From assembly GCF_001559595.1 (NCBI RefSeq), contig NZ_LNTY01000004.1, positions 62,001 to 126,000 of the forward strand: a stretch of 64,000 bases of DNA, read 5' to 3'. Positions within the stretch are counted from its first letter, which is position 1, and each line of letters opens with the position of its first letter. The notes beneath the pieces were generated by a model. The model was given only the letters and a program-made list of their open reading frames with translations, did no database searches and had not been told where the DNA came from. Shown one piece after another: positions 26,519 through 37,058 of the stretch. A program made the translations under genes and the position numbers. Source of the DNA: Enterovibrio coralii. Lineage in GTDB: Bacteria; Pseudomonadota; Gammaproteobacteria; Enterobacterales; Vibrionaceae.

Positions 26519-28372
26519 CTAAACGCCGCGGCGTTGGTGTTGGCGACCCGCTTCCCAGTTATCGCGGGCTTCATTTACACTTGGATTGTCAGAAACTTCT
26601 GATAGACCCACTTCCCACCATGCATCACAAGATGACCACACGGTATCGTCGATATCGACAACCAACACATAAGTCCGGTCGGCGGCTTTCGCACGTTCGA
26701 ACGCAGCGTCGAAATCGTTTAAGTGGGTGACTTTCTCTGCATGTGCCCCGAGTCCACGCGCATGGCTGACAAAATCCACACGTGGCAAATCGTAGTCGCG
26801 CTCTGTGGTGCAATCTTCAAGTTGGTTATTAAAGGCTGTATTTCCTGTATTGGTTTGAAGCTTGCGAATAACGGCAAAGCCACCGTTGTCACATACCACC
26901 ACAATCATCTTGTGTCCCGTCAACACAGAGCTGTAGATATCTGAATTCATCATCAGGTAAGAACCATCACCCACCATGACGATAGATTCCTTGTCCGGTC
27001 GTGCGATTTTGTTACCCCATCCGGCGGCAAGCTCATAACCCATGCAAGAGAAACCAAACTCCACATCAAGTGAATACGGGTAGGTCGCTTGCCAGTTCAT
27101 ATTGATTTCAGCGGGCAAGCCGCCTGCTGCGGTGATGACGCGATCACCTTCTCCAAGTGATTGGTTCACCTTACCCACGATTTGCGCGTAGGAGGGAAGT
27201 GCGGTGTTGCTTGCCACAGTGCGATTCTCGACAATCTCTGTCCAAGCCGCTTTTTCAGCGCGTCCTTTTTGCGTCCATGTTGAATCAGTGCTGAAGTCAC
27301 CGAGAGCGACAGTGAGTTGTTCAATCGCGGCTTTTGCGTCAGAAATAATGGATTGCGCCATATGTTTGGTGGCATCAAAACGTCCGGCGTTGATGCTAAT
27401 CAGCTTCATATCGGGGTCGCGGAATACTGTCCACGAACCCGTGGTGAAATCTTGTAATCGAGTGCCAATCGCCAGAACAAGGTCGGTGTCGTGGCACATG
27501 TGGTTTGCACTGTTTGAACCTGTGGTTCCGATCGGACCGCAATTTAAAGGATGGTCATCAGGCAGCAGTGTTCTCCCTGCGATGGTTTCCACCACGGGTA
27601 TTTGATGCTGTTCTGCAAATGCAATGAGAGACTCGCGCGCACCGGAGTAAAACACACCGCCGCCAGCGACGATAAGCGGACGCTTTGCGGTTTTGAGCGC
27701 TTCTGCTGCTAATGCGATATCGACCGATTCTGGCTGCGGGCGACGAATGCGGTGCACTTTTGGCGCAAAGAAACTTTCAGGAAAATCCCATGCCTCGCCT
27801 TGAACATCTTGTGGCAACGCAATCAAAGCTGGCCCGCAATCCGCAGGGTCTAACATGGTTGCAATGGCTTGTGGCAACGCAACGGTCAACTGGGAGGGCG
27901 CATTGATGCGATCCCAAAAGCGGGTGACGGATTTAAAAGCATCATTCACTGTGAGAGAAGGATTAGCAAAGTGCTCGGTTTGCTGCAGCACAGGATCGGG
28001 CAAGCGCGACTGAAAGGTATCACCGCATAGCAGCAGAAGCGGTAAGCGATTGGTATGTGCAACGCCCGCCGCTGTCACCATATTTGCTGCCCCCGGACCG
28101 ACAGAAGAGGTTGCAATACCAATGCGTTGGCGTTTGTTTGCTCTCGCATAAGCAATGGCTGCGTGTGCCATCGATTGCTCATTTTGGCCACGCCATGTCG
28201 GGAAAACGGACTGGTTCTCATACAACTGCTGTCCCAAACAGGTCACATTCCCGTGACCGAAAATGGCAAATGCACACCCAAACAGCGATGTGATTTCTCC
28301 ATCTATTTCAATCTGTTGAGCGGCTAAATACCGCACCAACGCTTGTGCTGTTGTCAGTCTTACCGTACCCAT
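26519..28372 (-). CDS. iolD: 3D-(3,5/4)-trihydroxycyclohexane-1,2-dione hydrolase
   Basis: 617 aa from ATG 28372 (a start 11 codons upstream is less likely; the family begins at this Met). ThDP-dependent fold: WRGQNEQSMAHAA holds the catalytic Glu, and GDGSYLMMNSDIYSS ... CDNGGF is the ThDP/Mg motif. It opens the ring of diketo-inositol to 5-deoxy-glucuronate. It is the first gene of the left-running operon, 18 bases ahead of the dehydrogenase. Confidence 0.93.
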   Translation of the reverse strand: MGTVRLTTAQALVRYLAAQQIEIDGEITSLFGCAFAIFGHGNVTCLGQQLYENQSVFPTWRGQNEQSMAHAAIAYARANKRQRIGIATSSVGPGAANMVTAAGVAHTNRLPLLLLCGDTFQSRLPDPVLQQTEHFANPSLTVNDAFKSVTRFWDRINAPSQLTVALPQAIATMLDPADCGPALIALPQDVQGEAWDFPESFFAPKVHRIRRPQPESVDIALAAEALKTAKRPLIVAGGGVFYSGARESLIAFAEQHQIPVVETIAGRTLLPDDHPLNCGPIGTTGSNSANHMCHDTDLVLAIGTRLQDFTTGSWTVFRDPDMKLISINAGRFDATKHMAQSIISDAKAAIEQLTVALGDFSTDSTWTQKGRAEKAAWTEIVENRTVASNTALPSYAQIVGKVNQSLGEGDRVITAAGGLPAEINMNWQATYPYSLDVEFGFSCMGYELAAGWGNKIARPDKESIVMVGDGSYLMMNSDIYSSVLTGHKMIVVVCDNGGFAVIRKLQTNTGNTAFNNQLEDCTTERDYDLPRVDFVSHARGLGAHAEKVTHLNDFDAAFERAKAADRTYVLVVDIDDTVWSSCDAWWEVGLSEVSDNPSVNEARDNWEAGRQHQRRGV

Positions 28373-28422
28373 CCTGGAATCTCCGCTAGTTTTCCTTGTT
28401 TGCAATAATAGTAGCCATGTAA

Positions 28423-28436
28423 TGAAAATGTTTTCA
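28423..28436. promoter_or_regulatory. Palindromic operator candidate between iolD and iolE
   Basis: TGAAAATGTTTTCA lies 50 bases upstream of iolD and 190 upstream of iolE. The TGAAAA/TTTTCA arms suit a LacI-family regulator; such a gene is at 32841-33896. It differs from the TGAAAT-N4-ATTTCA sites of the right-hand genes. Confidence 0.5.
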
Positions 28437-28622
28437 AATCGTGAAGGTTGAAAAACTAGATTTAGCCCTCGTTTTTCATTTTACATGGCTGCTCATGGCC
28501 AAATTGTGCATTTTTGAGACGGTTGGTCGTTTGACAAAATGAAATCATTACCATAAATGTTTAAAAAGTGTTAACGAGATATTAAATCAAGATGGTTCTT
28601 GAAGGTGGTCAGGAGGTTTTCT

Positions 28623-29512
28623 TTGGAACTGAAAATTGCGAATGCGCCTTGCTCTTGGGGTATTGAGTTTGCGGACAATCCCGCTAACCCGACTTGGCAG
28701 ACAGTGTTAAACGAAATTTCTGGTGCGGGATACGGGGCGACTGAATTGGGCCCTCTCGGTTATCTCCCCACAGATAAAGATGCGTTGAATGATGCGTTAA
28801 GCTCGCGCTCTTTGGGGCTTATCGCTGGAACACTTTTTGTTTACCTACACAGGCCAGAAGAGCGTGAAGCGATATTCGAGAAAACACACACCACGTGCCA
28901 AATATTGAAGGAGCAGGGTGCGGATTATCTCGTCGTTATCGACATGTGTCCTCGCCTCGAACGGATGAAGCAGGGCAGATCGAAACGGCAACGCGCCTTA
29001 CCGATGAGCAGTGGTCGGAGATGATGACAACGTTACGTGGCGTCGGTGAAATATGCGCGCAATACGGCGTCACACCCACGCTACATGCGCATGCGGGAAC
29101 GTTTATTGAGTACCGCGATGAATTAGACAAAGCGATGCGCGATCTACCACCAGAGTTGATGTCGCTGTGCGTCGATACAGGCCATTGCGTCTACGCAGGT
29201 ATGGACCCTAGCGAGGTGATTCGGACCTACAAAGACAGAGTGAAATACCTTCACTTCAAAGACATCAATGCAGAGGTTTTGGCGGCGTCGGTGGCGGCAG
29301 GGAAAGATTTCTATGCGGCAATTGGTGACAACATTTTTTGTCCGCTTGGACAAGGGTGTGTGAACTTCGAAGAAGTCAGACAAACGCTTATCGATATTGA
29401 TTTCAATGGTTGGGTCACCGTGGAGCAGGACACCGATCCTGCCGCGAAAAGTGACGCAAAGACGGATGCAGAAAAGAGCAGGGTATTTATTGAAAAAACA
29501 GTGATTGCATAA
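28623..29512 (+). CDS. iolE: IolE/MocC-family inosose dehydratase, frameshifted in this sequence
   Basis: AP-endonuclease-2-type TIM barrel beginning IANAPCSWGIEF. TTG at 28623 is chosen from AGGAGG six bases upstream. The first frame ends at 29024 in an unrelated tail; the second frame carries the rest (GQIETATRLTDEQW, THAHAGT-like LHAHAGTFIEY, VDTGHCVYAG, HFKDI) to 29512. The break is at 28955-28970. One missing A in CTCGAACGG restores the protein (~296 aa). It removes water from inosose to give diketo-inositol. It heads the right-running operon with the ABC transporter. Confidence 0.85.
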
Positions 29513-29588
29513 AGGATTTGCCGCAAGAAAGTGGCAGGACGTTGAGCCCAAGCTTAGGCTCAAATCAGAGAAGGACAGCGGAGGCAGT

Positions 29589-30722
29589 ATGGCGGTTAAA
29601 GAAGCCGAATCGGGGACAGATTCAAAACCACTCGCGCCGGGTGATGAGCGGGTTAGGAAAGTTTCGACATTAAACCGATTGTTATCGAGACCTGAACTTG
29701 GGTCAGTGTCTGGGGCAATTCTGGTGTTTGCGTTCTTTGCATTGGTTGCTTGGGACTCAGGCATGTTCAATGCAGACGGCATTGTGAACTGGACGGTAGT
29801 TTCAGCACAACTTGGGATAATCGCTGTTGGCGCATGTCTTCTGATGATTGCGGGGGAGTTTGATCTTTCCATTGGCTCCATGATTGGTTTTGCCGGGATG
29901 ATGATAGCCATACCCGCCGTTTATTGGGGTTGGCCAGTGTGGGCGGCCATTATCTTTGCTTTTGTTGGCGCGATGGCCGTGGGCTTTTTAAACGGGTACA
30001 TCGTGGTTCGAACAGGACTTCCTTCTTTTATTGTTTCTCTTGCTTTCCTGTTCATCCTTCGTGGTCTCACCATTGCCCTTTCTATTGCACTCACTAACAA
30101 AACCATCATTTCAGGCGTAGGTAACATTGCGGAAGGCGATTGGCTTGCGGCGATGTTCGGCGGTCAGATTGGAACAGGATTCTTCACCTGGCTCGGCAAC
30201 ATGGGTTGGATTGAAACCTATTCCGACGGTACACCAGTAGTAACAGGTCTGCCGATGGTTGTTGTTTGGTGGTTCTTGCTGACAGCTGTGTGTTCATTTG
30301 TGCTGCTTCGTACCCGTTTTGGTAACTGGATTTTCGCCTCAGGCGGTGATGCAAATGCCGCGAAAAACGTGGGTGTACCAACGGATCGCGTGAAAATCAT
30401 GCTGTTCATGTTTACCGCATTCTGCGCAACAGTATTTGCAGCTTGTCAGGTGTTGGAATTTGGGTCAGCGGCGGCAGACCGCGGTTTGCTCAAAGAGTTT
30501 GAAGCCATTATCGCAGCGGTAATCGGCGGTGCTTTGCTGACGGGCGGTTATGGTTCGGTCATCGGCGCATTCTTTGGCGCACTGATTTTCGGTGTGGTTC
30601 AAATGGGTATCTTCTTTACGGGCGTGGACTCAGATTGGTTCCGCGTGTTCCTTGGCGTCATGTTGTTGATTGCGGTGCTGTTTAACAATTTCATCCGCAA
30701 GAAAGTGACGAGCGCGCGATAG
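29589..30722 (+). CDS. Inositol/sugar ABC transporter permease
   Basis: 377-aa BPD_transp_2-type (RbsC-like) permease. ATG at 29589 is chosen from the GGAGGCAG site. About ten membrane segments are visible, with the family motif GEFDLSIGSMIGF in the second. It forms the membrane channel with the ATPase and binding protein that follow. Substrate assigned from the inositol context. Confidence 0.87.
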   Translation: MAVKEAESGTDSKPLAPGDERVRKVSTLNRLLSRPELGSVSGAILVFAFFALVAWDSGMFNADGIVNWTVVSAQLGIIAVGACLLMIAGEFDLSIGSMIGFAGMMIAIPAVYWGWPVWAAIIFAFVGAMAVGFLNGYIVVRTGLPSFIVSLAFLFILRGLTIALSIALTNKTIISGVGNIAEGDWLAAMFGGQIGTGFFTWLGNMGWIETYSDGTPVVTGLPMVVVWWFLLTAVCSFVLLRTRFGNWIFASGGDANAAKNVGVPTDRVKIMLFMFTAFCATVFAACQVLEFGSAAADRGLLKEFEAIIAAVIGGALLTGGYGSVIGAFFGALIFGVVQMGIFFTGVDSDWFRVFLGVMLLIAVLFNNFIRKKVTSAR

Positions 30723-30751
30723 CGTATTGATAGGAATAAGGGAGAAAAGCC

Positions 30752-31555
30752 ATGGCAGATTACATTTTAGAACTGAAGAAGGTCAGTCGGTATTTCGGCT
30801 CAGTTATCGCGCTCAAAGACATTGATATGCAAGTAAAGATGGGCGAAGTCCACTGTCTGCTTGGCGATAACGGGGCAGGTAAATCCACCTTGATCAAAAC
30901 GCTTGCAGGAGTGCACAAACCTTCGGAAGGTGAGTTCCTCATGAACGGTAAACCGACAGTGTTTGCCTCTCCACGTGATGCGCTAGATGCTGGTATCGCA
31001 ACGGTTTATCAAGACCTCGCATTGGTGCCTTTGATGAGTGTGACTCGCAACTTCTTTATGGGACGCGAACTCACCAAAAAAATCGGTCCCTTTGAAGTGT
31101 TTGATACTAAAAATGCTAACGAAATTGCCAAAGCGGGCATGAAAGACATGGGGATAGATGTACGAGATCCTGAGCACCCAATCGGCACCATGTCGGGCGG
31201 TGAACGCCAGTGTTTGGCGATTGCACGTGCAATCCATTTCGGCGCAAAAGTGCTGATCCTTGATGAACCCACCGCAGCGTTGGGTGTGAAGCAGTCTGCC
31301 AATGTGCTGAAAGTGGTCGCAAGAGCGCGAGGTAAAGGCCTTGCGGTGATACTGATCACCCACAACGTTCACCATGCGTATCCGATAGCAGATAGATTTA
31401 CGCTACTTAATCGTGGTAAGAGCTTGGGAACATGGCTGAAGAAAGACGTTAGTCGTGAAGAAATCCTCGAGATGATGGCGGGTGGACAAGAGCTTGAGTC
31501 ACTCGAAGCAGAATTGGCTGAATTCCAGCGGGCAGATGCTGCCTCTGCGAGTTAG
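30752..31555 (+). CDS. Inositol/sugar ABC transporter ATP-binding protein
   Basis: 267 aa with one ABC domain: Walker [10 protein letters not shown], signature MSGGERQ, Walker [13 protein letters not shown] and switch His in LITHN. Relatives such as RbsA carry two ABC domains (~500 aa); this is the short FrcA-type form, so it probably acts as a homodimer. It starts 29 bases after the permease. Confidence 0.88.
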   Translation: MADYILELKKVSRYFGSVIALKDIDMQVKMGEVHCLLGDNGAGKSTLIKTLAGVHKPSEGEFLMNGKPTVFASPRDALDAGIATVYQDLALVPLMSVTRNFFMGRELTKKIGPFEVFDTKNANEIAKAGMKDMGIDVRDPEHPIGTMSGGERQCLAIARAIHFGAKVLILDEPTAALGVKQSANVLKVVARARGKGLAVILITHNVHHAYPIADRFTLLNRGKSLGTWLKKDVSREEILEMMAGGQELESLEAELAEFQRADAASAS

Positions 31556-31685
31556 GCTTTTAAAGAGAGAAGAGTAAATGGGCAATTGGCAACCCATAAA
31601 AGTATCGCCGTAACCGAGCAGACCTTAACTGAACAGGAATGAAGTCTGTAAAGGATCCAACAATAAGTAATTTGGAGAACACCGG

Positions 31686-32654
31686 ATGAATACCCTACTT
31701 AAATCTGTAGCAAAGAGAGCGTCCGTCCTTGTGTTAGCAATGGCTGCCAGTTTGGCCGCAATGCTGCCGGGCACAGCACTTGCTGATGGCGAACGATTTG
31801 TTTTGATTAGCCACGCACCGGATTCAGATTCTTGGTGGAACACCATCAAGAATGCGATTGGTACAGCGGGTGAACAACTCAATGTGGAAGTGGAATACCG
31901 TAACCCTACTACGGGCGACTTGGCCGATATGGCACGTATTATCGAGCAGGCCGTTGCATCAAACCCTGACGGTATCATTACCACCATTGCGGACTACGAA
32001 GTGCTGAAAGGCCCACTGGAAAAAGCGAACAAGAAAGGCATCCCAGTAGTGACCATCAACTCTGGTACGCATCAGCAAAGTGAGGACGTGGGCGCAATCC
32101 TCCACGTAGGACAACCAGAATATGATGCAGGCTTTGGTGCAGGTAAGCGCGCGAAGAAAGATGGTGTAAAAAGCTTTGTGTGTGTAAACCACTACATCAC
32201 AAACCCTGCATCAGTTGAGCGTTGTCAGGGCTTTGCAGACGCACTGGGTGTTGAGTTGGGTAGCCAAATGATCGATGTGGGTCAGGATCCAACAGGCATC
32301 GAGAAGAAAGTGTCGGCGTACCTGCGTGCAAACCCAGATACAGACGCGGTTCTTACACTGGGTCCAACGTCTGCGCACCCAACTATTCGCGCACTGGATA
32401 AGAGCCGTCAACTTGGCAAAATCTACTTCGGTACCTTTGACCTTAGTGGCGAGATCGCTCAGGGCATCAAAGATGGCAACATCCAATGGGGTATCGATCA
32501 GCAACCGTTCCTACAAGGCTATGTGCCTGTGATGGTGCTGACTCTTTACAACCGTTACGGTATCTCTCCTTCGAACAACATTAACTCTGGTCCTGGCTTC
32601 GTGACCAAAGACAACGTTGAGTTGGTAGAGAAATTGGCGGGTGAATACCGTTAA
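31686..32654 (+). CDS. Periplasmic inositol/sugar-binding protein
   Basis: 322 aa. A signal peptide is visible to residue ~34 (LAAMLPGTALA). The body is a Peripla_BP_4 (RbsB-like) fold: SHAPDSDSWWNTIKNA, GIPVVTINSG, and TDAVLTLGPTSAHP. It delivers substrate to the permease and ATPase encoded upstream. ATG has a GGAGA site. A long non-coding gap (130 bases) separates it from the ATPase gene. Confidence 0.88.
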   Translation: MNTLLKSVAKRASVLVLAMAASLAAMLPGTALADGERFVLISHAPDSDSWWNTIKNAIGTAGEQLNVEVEYRNPTTGDLADMARIIEQAVASNPDGIITTIADYEVLKGPLEKANKKGIPVVTINSGTHQQSEDVGAILHVGQPEYDAGFGAGKRAKKDGVKSFVCVNHYITNPASVERCQGFADALGVELGSQMIDVGQDPTGIEKKVSAYLRANPDTDAVLTLGPTSAHPTIRALDKSRQLGKIYFGTFDLSGEIAQGIKDGNIQWGIDQQPFLQGYVPVMVLTLYNRYGISPSNNINSGPGFVTKDNVELVEKLAGEYR

Positions 32655-32665
32655 TCAGTAAAGCT

Positions 32666-32712
32666 AACACTGCGGTCATATTTATCCCTCTTATGGCTGC
32701 AGTGTTATTTCT
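32666..32712 (+). terminator. Terminator after the binding-protein gene
   Basis: AACACTGC (32666-32673) and GCAGTGTT (32699-32706) pair, extended by GGTCAT/ATGGCT, and are followed by ATTTCTTTT. It ends the iolE-transporter operon. Confidence 0.65.
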
Positions 32713-32840
32713 TTTGTACCTCACGAAATATCACATTTGCCTAATACACCGTAATTGGGCGGTGTGCAGCTGCAAACAATTTCATTAAGATAATGCAGTG
32801 CCATGTTGGCAAAGGAAAACTTTTTAAGCGGGAATGCGTT

Positions 32841-33896
32841 ATGACAAAAGAAGCTCAGGTAGCTGCCACGCCACCTATTCAGAAAAAGCGAAAAGTGACG
32901 GTTGTGGAAGTCGCTGAGGCGGCTGGCGTGTCAGTGTCTGCGGTATCGCGCGCATTTAACCCTGAAGCAAGCATTTCCCGCCCACTTCGCGAAAAAGTCT
33001 TCAAAGCCGCGGCATCACTAAACTACAAGCCTAACCGCTTGGCGAGGGGAATAAAGTCCCGTTCAAGCTTGGTTGGGATTCTGATGACCGACTTTAATAA
33101 CCCCTTTTACTTACCCATTCTTTCGCGGTTCACCACTGAAATTCAGAAGCGGAATTGCCATAGCTTGCTGATCCATGTCGATGGCGACATGGACATTCAA
33201 GAAGCGGTAGAGCTGGTGATGGAATACAACGTCGATGGGTTAATCATCACGTCCGCGACCTTGCCGCAAGAACTCGTAGAGGCATGTCATTCGCAAAATA
33301 CACCCGTGGTGATTTTTGGCCGTGATTCAAGCGAAAACAGTGTCACTGTGGTGAGTTGTGACAACGTGTTGGCAGGGAATATGGCTGCTGACATGTTATT
33401 GGATGCGGGGTATACCAAGCCGGCGTTTGTGGCGGGGCCGATTGGCACTTCTGCCACCATTGACCGTCAACGCGGATTTATCGCAAGGTTGATGGAAAGG
33501 GGGTGTCATCAGTGGCAAGTCGTGGAAGGCGGCGAGTTCAGTTATGACGCAGGGTATGATGCGACATTGCGCATTTTCCAGCACACGGAAAAACCCGACG
33601 CGCTTTTCTACGCCGATGACATTATGGCTTGTGGCGGAATGGATGCGCTTCGCTACGAACTCGGTTTCAGTGTTCCTGAACAAATCGGAGTGGTGGGCGT
33701 GGATGACATTCGGTTGGCAAAAAGCCGTTCGTACAATCTCTCTACGATTCGACAGCCCAATGAACAGATGATCCAAAGCACCATTGATGCCTTGTTTGAG
33801 CACATTGCCGATTCAGATATTCCAGCTCGTTCGATTACGCTTCCTTGTGAGCCTGTTGTGCGCGGCTCCACGCAGAAATATCCATCTAGCTCTTAA
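32841..33896 (+). CDS. LacI-family transcriptional regulator
   Basis: 351 aa from ATG 32841 (upstream in-frame starts lack a ribosome site). The N-terminal helix-turn-helix is VVEVAEAAGVSVSAVSRAFNP with the hinge KPNRLARGIKS. The C-terminal ligand-binding domain resembles sugar-binding proteins (GILMTDFNNPFY, GVVGVDDIRLA). Probably controls the inositol transport and catabolic genes; the TGAAAA/TTTTCA site at 28423-28436 is a candidate target. Confidence 0.88.
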   Translation: MTKEAQVAATPPIQKKRKVTVVEVAEAAGVSVSAVSRAFNPEASISRPLREKVFKAAASLNYKPNRLARGIKSRSSLVGILMTDFNNPFYLPILSRFTTEIQKRNCHSLLIHVDGDMDIQEAVELVMEYNVDGLIITSATLPQELVEACHSQNTPVVIFGRDSSENSVTVVSCDNVLAGNMAADMLLDAGYTKPAFVAGPIGTSATIDRQRGFIARLMERGCHQWQVVEGGEFSYDAGYDATLRIFQHTEKPDALFYADDIMACGGMDALRYELGFSVPEQIGVVGVDDIRLAKSRSYNLSTIRQPNEQMIQSTIDALFEHIADSDIPARSITLPCEPVVRGSTQKYPSSS

Positions 33897-33925
33897 TTGC
33901 TGTGTGATAACCGTCTGTTCAAAAG

Positions 33926-33941
33926 CAAAATGTTTATTTCA
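33926..33941. promoter_or_regulatory. RpiR-type operator candidate upstream of the rpiR-family gene
   Basis: CAAAATGTTTATTTCA, matching the site at 38140-38155 in 14 of 16 bases, 54 bases before the regulator's start. Suggests autoregulation. Confidence 0.5.
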
Positions 33942-33994
33942 AAAGCCATAACGACGGTTTACACTTCCCTTGAATGCTTTTTGCAGGGAATCTC

Positions 33995-34845
33995 ATGGCA
34001 ACCGCTAATCATCTCGCTGAATTACAGCTACAAATTCGTCAACGTTATCCAACCTTAAGTAAGCGATTACAACAAGTTGCCCAATATGTGCTGGATAACC
34101 CCAACAGCATCGCGTTTGATACCGTCGCTGTGATTGCCAGTCATGCGGATGTGCCGCCATCGACCCTGATCCGTTTTGCAAATGCATTTGATTTCAGCGG
34201 CTTCAATGAAATGAAACAATTGTTTCGCAAGAAGCTGGTTGAAGAAACTTCTAGCTACACCAAGCGCGCTCAACTCATCCAACGTGACCAAGAGGGGAGT
34301 AATTGGGGCGAAACGCCGTCCGATGTTCTCAATCAGTTTGTTCATGCCAATTCTATGGCGTTGCAAGAGCTAGCGTCTTCAATACCCGAAAGTCAGCTCA
34401 ATGATGCCGTCGATCTACTTGAAAATGCCGATACGATTTACATCGTTGCAATGCGTCGAGCGTTCAGCATTGCCTCTTATTTGGCGTATGCGCTGAGCAC
34501 CTTGAGCGACGAGTCATCCTTGTCGACAGCATTGGTTGTATGGGGGCTGAGCAGCTTTCCCGTATCAGTGACAAAGACCTTTTGGTGTCGGCAAGCTTTT
34601 CCCCGTATTCACCAGAAACCGTGAAGCTTTGCGAACGAGCAAGTCACTCGAACGCCAAGCAAATCGTATTCACTGACAGCCAACTTAGTCCTTTGGCAAT
34701 GAACAGCGATGTTTGCTTCCTGATTAATGAAGCCGAGGTCGAGTCTTTCCGCTCTCAAACGGCAAGTCTGTGCTTAGCGCAAAGCTTGGTCGTCTCTCTT
34801 GCGTTTCGTTTGAGCCGCAAAGAGGATGCAAAGACCGCGGGATAA
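33995..34845 (+). CDS. RpiR-family transcriptional regulator, frameshifted in this sequence
   Basis: N-terminal HTH_6 domain (YPTLSKRLQQVAQYVLDNP, then SHADVPPSTLIRFANAFDFSGF) and C-terminal SIS domain (DTIYIVAMRRAFSIASYLAYAL ... SFSPYSPETV). ATG at 33995 follows CAGGGAA. The first frame fails after 34517 and the second resumes LVDSIGCMGAEQLS. One missing C in TCATCCTTG at 34517-34520 restores a protein of ~283 aa, the usual length. SIS domains bind sugar phosphates, so an inositol-derived phosphate is a likely signal. It is the probable owner of the four TGAAAY-N4-ATTTCA sites. Confidence 0.83.
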
Positions 34846-34861
34846 CCGTTTTTGCCCAGAC

Positions 34862-36030
34862 TTATGCCCGCTGTTTCTCGCGAAGCTGCGCAAGGGCTAT
34901 TTCAAAGGTCTCGCTGTCCATTTTCTCATTGAGTGCCCGCACCAGCAGGGCTTCCATACTTTCCGGGGCTAAGCCGCCAATGGGTGGGTCGGTGTCCAAA
35001 TTGGTTGGAAAGGCATACCCGTCCGCGGCGACACACGCGATAGTCGCTTTTTCGTCATCAGTGAGCGCGGCACAGTGCCATTGTGTGGAAAGTGAGGGGT
35101 ATATCTTTCTGCAGATATGCGCGCTATCAACGGTTTCCATCGGTTTGCCAAACGCGGAAGAAACCTGAAGAAGATTGGCGCACCGGTGAAAGTCTGTCGT
35201 TAGGTTTTCGCCAGCTGCATGGAACAACGCCGGATTGAAGAAAACCGCATCTCCCTTTTCAAGAGGGAGCTGAACGCAATGCTGTTCAAAGTAATCCTGA
35301 AATGCTTTCTGATGGTAAGCCACGTAACCTTGAGGGTAGAGGTGAGAATAAGGGAGAAGCTTTGTGGGGCCGCTTTCCAAAGGCATATCTGTGTGTGCGA
35401 CAGCACCTTGTAAGGTCAACATGGCGGACATTTGCTGTGTATGGAGAGGGTATCGAACCGTTTCATCCGGTTGTTGGAACCCCAAGTGATAGTCGCGATG
35501 AGAGACTTGGGCCTTTCCTCCCGGGCGCACAATATTGACCTGTGCAGTCACCTGAAAGTGGGGGCCTAACCAAGCTTCACTGACAACAGCCAAAAGCGGA
35601 TTTTTGTAATACTGAATAAAAATTTCAGGGTCCACGTCTGCGCTTTTCTGAAACACATTCCAAATCCGACCATTCGCTTGTGCGCCTTCTGCGCCGAAAT
35701 GGTCACCCGCACCATAGCCGCTTTCAGCCTCAAGAATCTTCTCAAATACTTCGCTCATGCGGTCGATGACAGACGTATCTTTGTAAAATTGTTTGATGGC
35801 GACAACGCCGGGCCCAGTAAGAAGCACACTTGCCATTTCTTCTTGATACGCTCTGGTGGCATGCAAGCTTGAATGATGTCTTGTCCTTGATAAACAGGCA
35901 CATTTTTTATTACATCAAATGCCAGTGGATAATCATTTGATGATGTGGTTCGAGAACAGTAAAGGCTAAACGCATCGAGGTCGCAATCGGTTGTTTGGTA
36001 AAACGCCTTTGGTTCCAGTGACTTTCTCAT
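34862..36030 (-). CDS. PhyH-type Fe(II)/2-oxoglutarate dioxygenase family protein, frameshifted
   Basis: Phytanoyl-CoA dioxygenase-like fold. The metal triad is visible as SHRDYHLG (His, Asp) and the later FHAAGENLT (His), with an Arg in the following HRCANLL. ATG at 36030 follows GAGAGGGCTG. The N-terminal frame breaks at 35846-35849; one missing T (CGTATC to CGTTATC) joins ACMPPER to YQEEMASVLL. The rejoined protein is ~389 aa. It stands between two inositol regulators and iolB, facing the rpiR gene. Its substrate is unknown; a role in hydroxylating an inositol derivative or a host compound is inference. Confidence 0.78.
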
Positions 36031-36086
36031 CAGCCCTCTCCATCCTGCCTGTTTTTCAGATCCCTTATTTCACTCTAACACCAAAA

Positions 36087-36102
36087 TGAAATATTAATTT
36101 CA
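36087..36102. promoter_or_regulatory. RpiR-type operator candidate between the dioxygenase gene and iolB2
   Basis: TGAAATATTAATTTCA, perfect TGAAAT/ATTTCA arms around four bases. It lies 57 bases upstream of the dioxygenase start and 82 upstream of iolB, so it could control both. Confidence 0.6.
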
Positions 36103-36183
36103 AAATAGTGAGAACTGAAAAAAATGTTCTATTATTGCCTGATTGATGTTGATGAGTTTGTCATTGGATGACAGGGAGGTGAG

Positions 36184-37014
36184 ATGTCAACGCTATTGAG
36201 TAAGCGCACTGCCTTGGATGCGCAAGGACGATTTCAATGCATAACACCTGAATCTGCTGGGTGGGAATATGTTGGGTTTGAAGCCTACTCGTTGGATGAA
36301 GGACAGTCTTTGTCGTTTATCGCGGGTGCAGAAGAAGAGATCTGTCTGGTGCTCGTCGGTGGGCATGCCGAGGTGACACTAAATGGAAAATCTCTTGGAA
36401 AACTGGGAGATAGAGCTGAGCCTTTTGAGAAAAAGAAACCGTACTCTCTTTATATAACTGCAGGCGACATTGCATCACTGACCACAACGTCTCCATTAGA
36501 GTTGGCCGTTTGTCGCGCACCGGGCAAAGGAACATTTCCATCCCGCGTTATCTCACCCGAGGACGTTGGTGCCGAAGCGAGGGGAGTAGGAAATAACAAA
36601 CGTTACGTTCACAACATTTTGCCTGATACCGCAGACGCTGACAGCCTTTTGGTTGTTGAAGTCTATACCGATGAGGGGTGTACCAGCTCCTATCCCAGCC
36701 ACAAGCACGATACAAACGCGCCGCCGACAGAAACACATTTAGAAGAAACCTATTATCACCGATTGAATCCGTCTCAGGGCTTTTGTATTCAACGGGTTTA
36801 TACCGATAACCGAGAGCTCGATGAATGTATGGCCGTTTACGATGGGGACGTTGTGATGGTGCCAGAAGGCTATCACCCCGTCGCAACGATCGCGGGTTAC
36901 GACAGCTATTACCTCAATGTCATGGCTGGGCCAATTCGTAAATGGCTATTTACGTGGGAAAGCGGCCATGAATGGGTCAACAGCTCAATCTACGCAGACA
37001 AACACAATGGATAA
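36184..37014 (+). CDS. iolB: 5-deoxy-glucuronate isomerase (second, canonical paralogue)
   Basis: 276-aa IolB. Diagnostic stretches are SYPSHKHDT with metal-binding His, HLEETYYHRLNP, GFCIQRVYTD, VPEGYHPV and YYLNVMAGP. ATG at 36184 follows GGGAGGTGAG. Starts a right-running group with iolG. The other IolB at 23398-24258 is clearly diverged; this copy fits the family better. Confidence 0.92.
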   Translation: MSTLLSKRTALDAQGRFQCITPESAGWEYVGFEAYSLDEGQSLSFIAGAEEEICLVLVGGHAEVTLNGKSLGKLGDRAEPFEKKKPYSLYITAGDIASLTTTSPLELAVCRAPGKGTFPSRVISPEDVGAEARGVGNNKRYVHNILPDTADADSLLVVEVYTDEGCTSSYPSHKHDTNAPPTETHLEETYYHRLNPSQGFCIQRVYTDNRELDECMAVYDGDVVMVPEGYHPVATIAGYDSYYLNVMAGPIRKWLFTWESGHEWVNSSIYADKHNG

Positions 37015-37058
37015 CGTTTGTTCTTAAAAGCATTCTAAAAATCAGCAAAGGAGAAGCC

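Noticed and set aside
28623..29512. Programmed -1 frameshifting in iolE and the other split genes.
   Set aside because: No slippery heptamer with a downstream pseudoknot is seen and the genes are unrelated; missing single bases explain all cases better.
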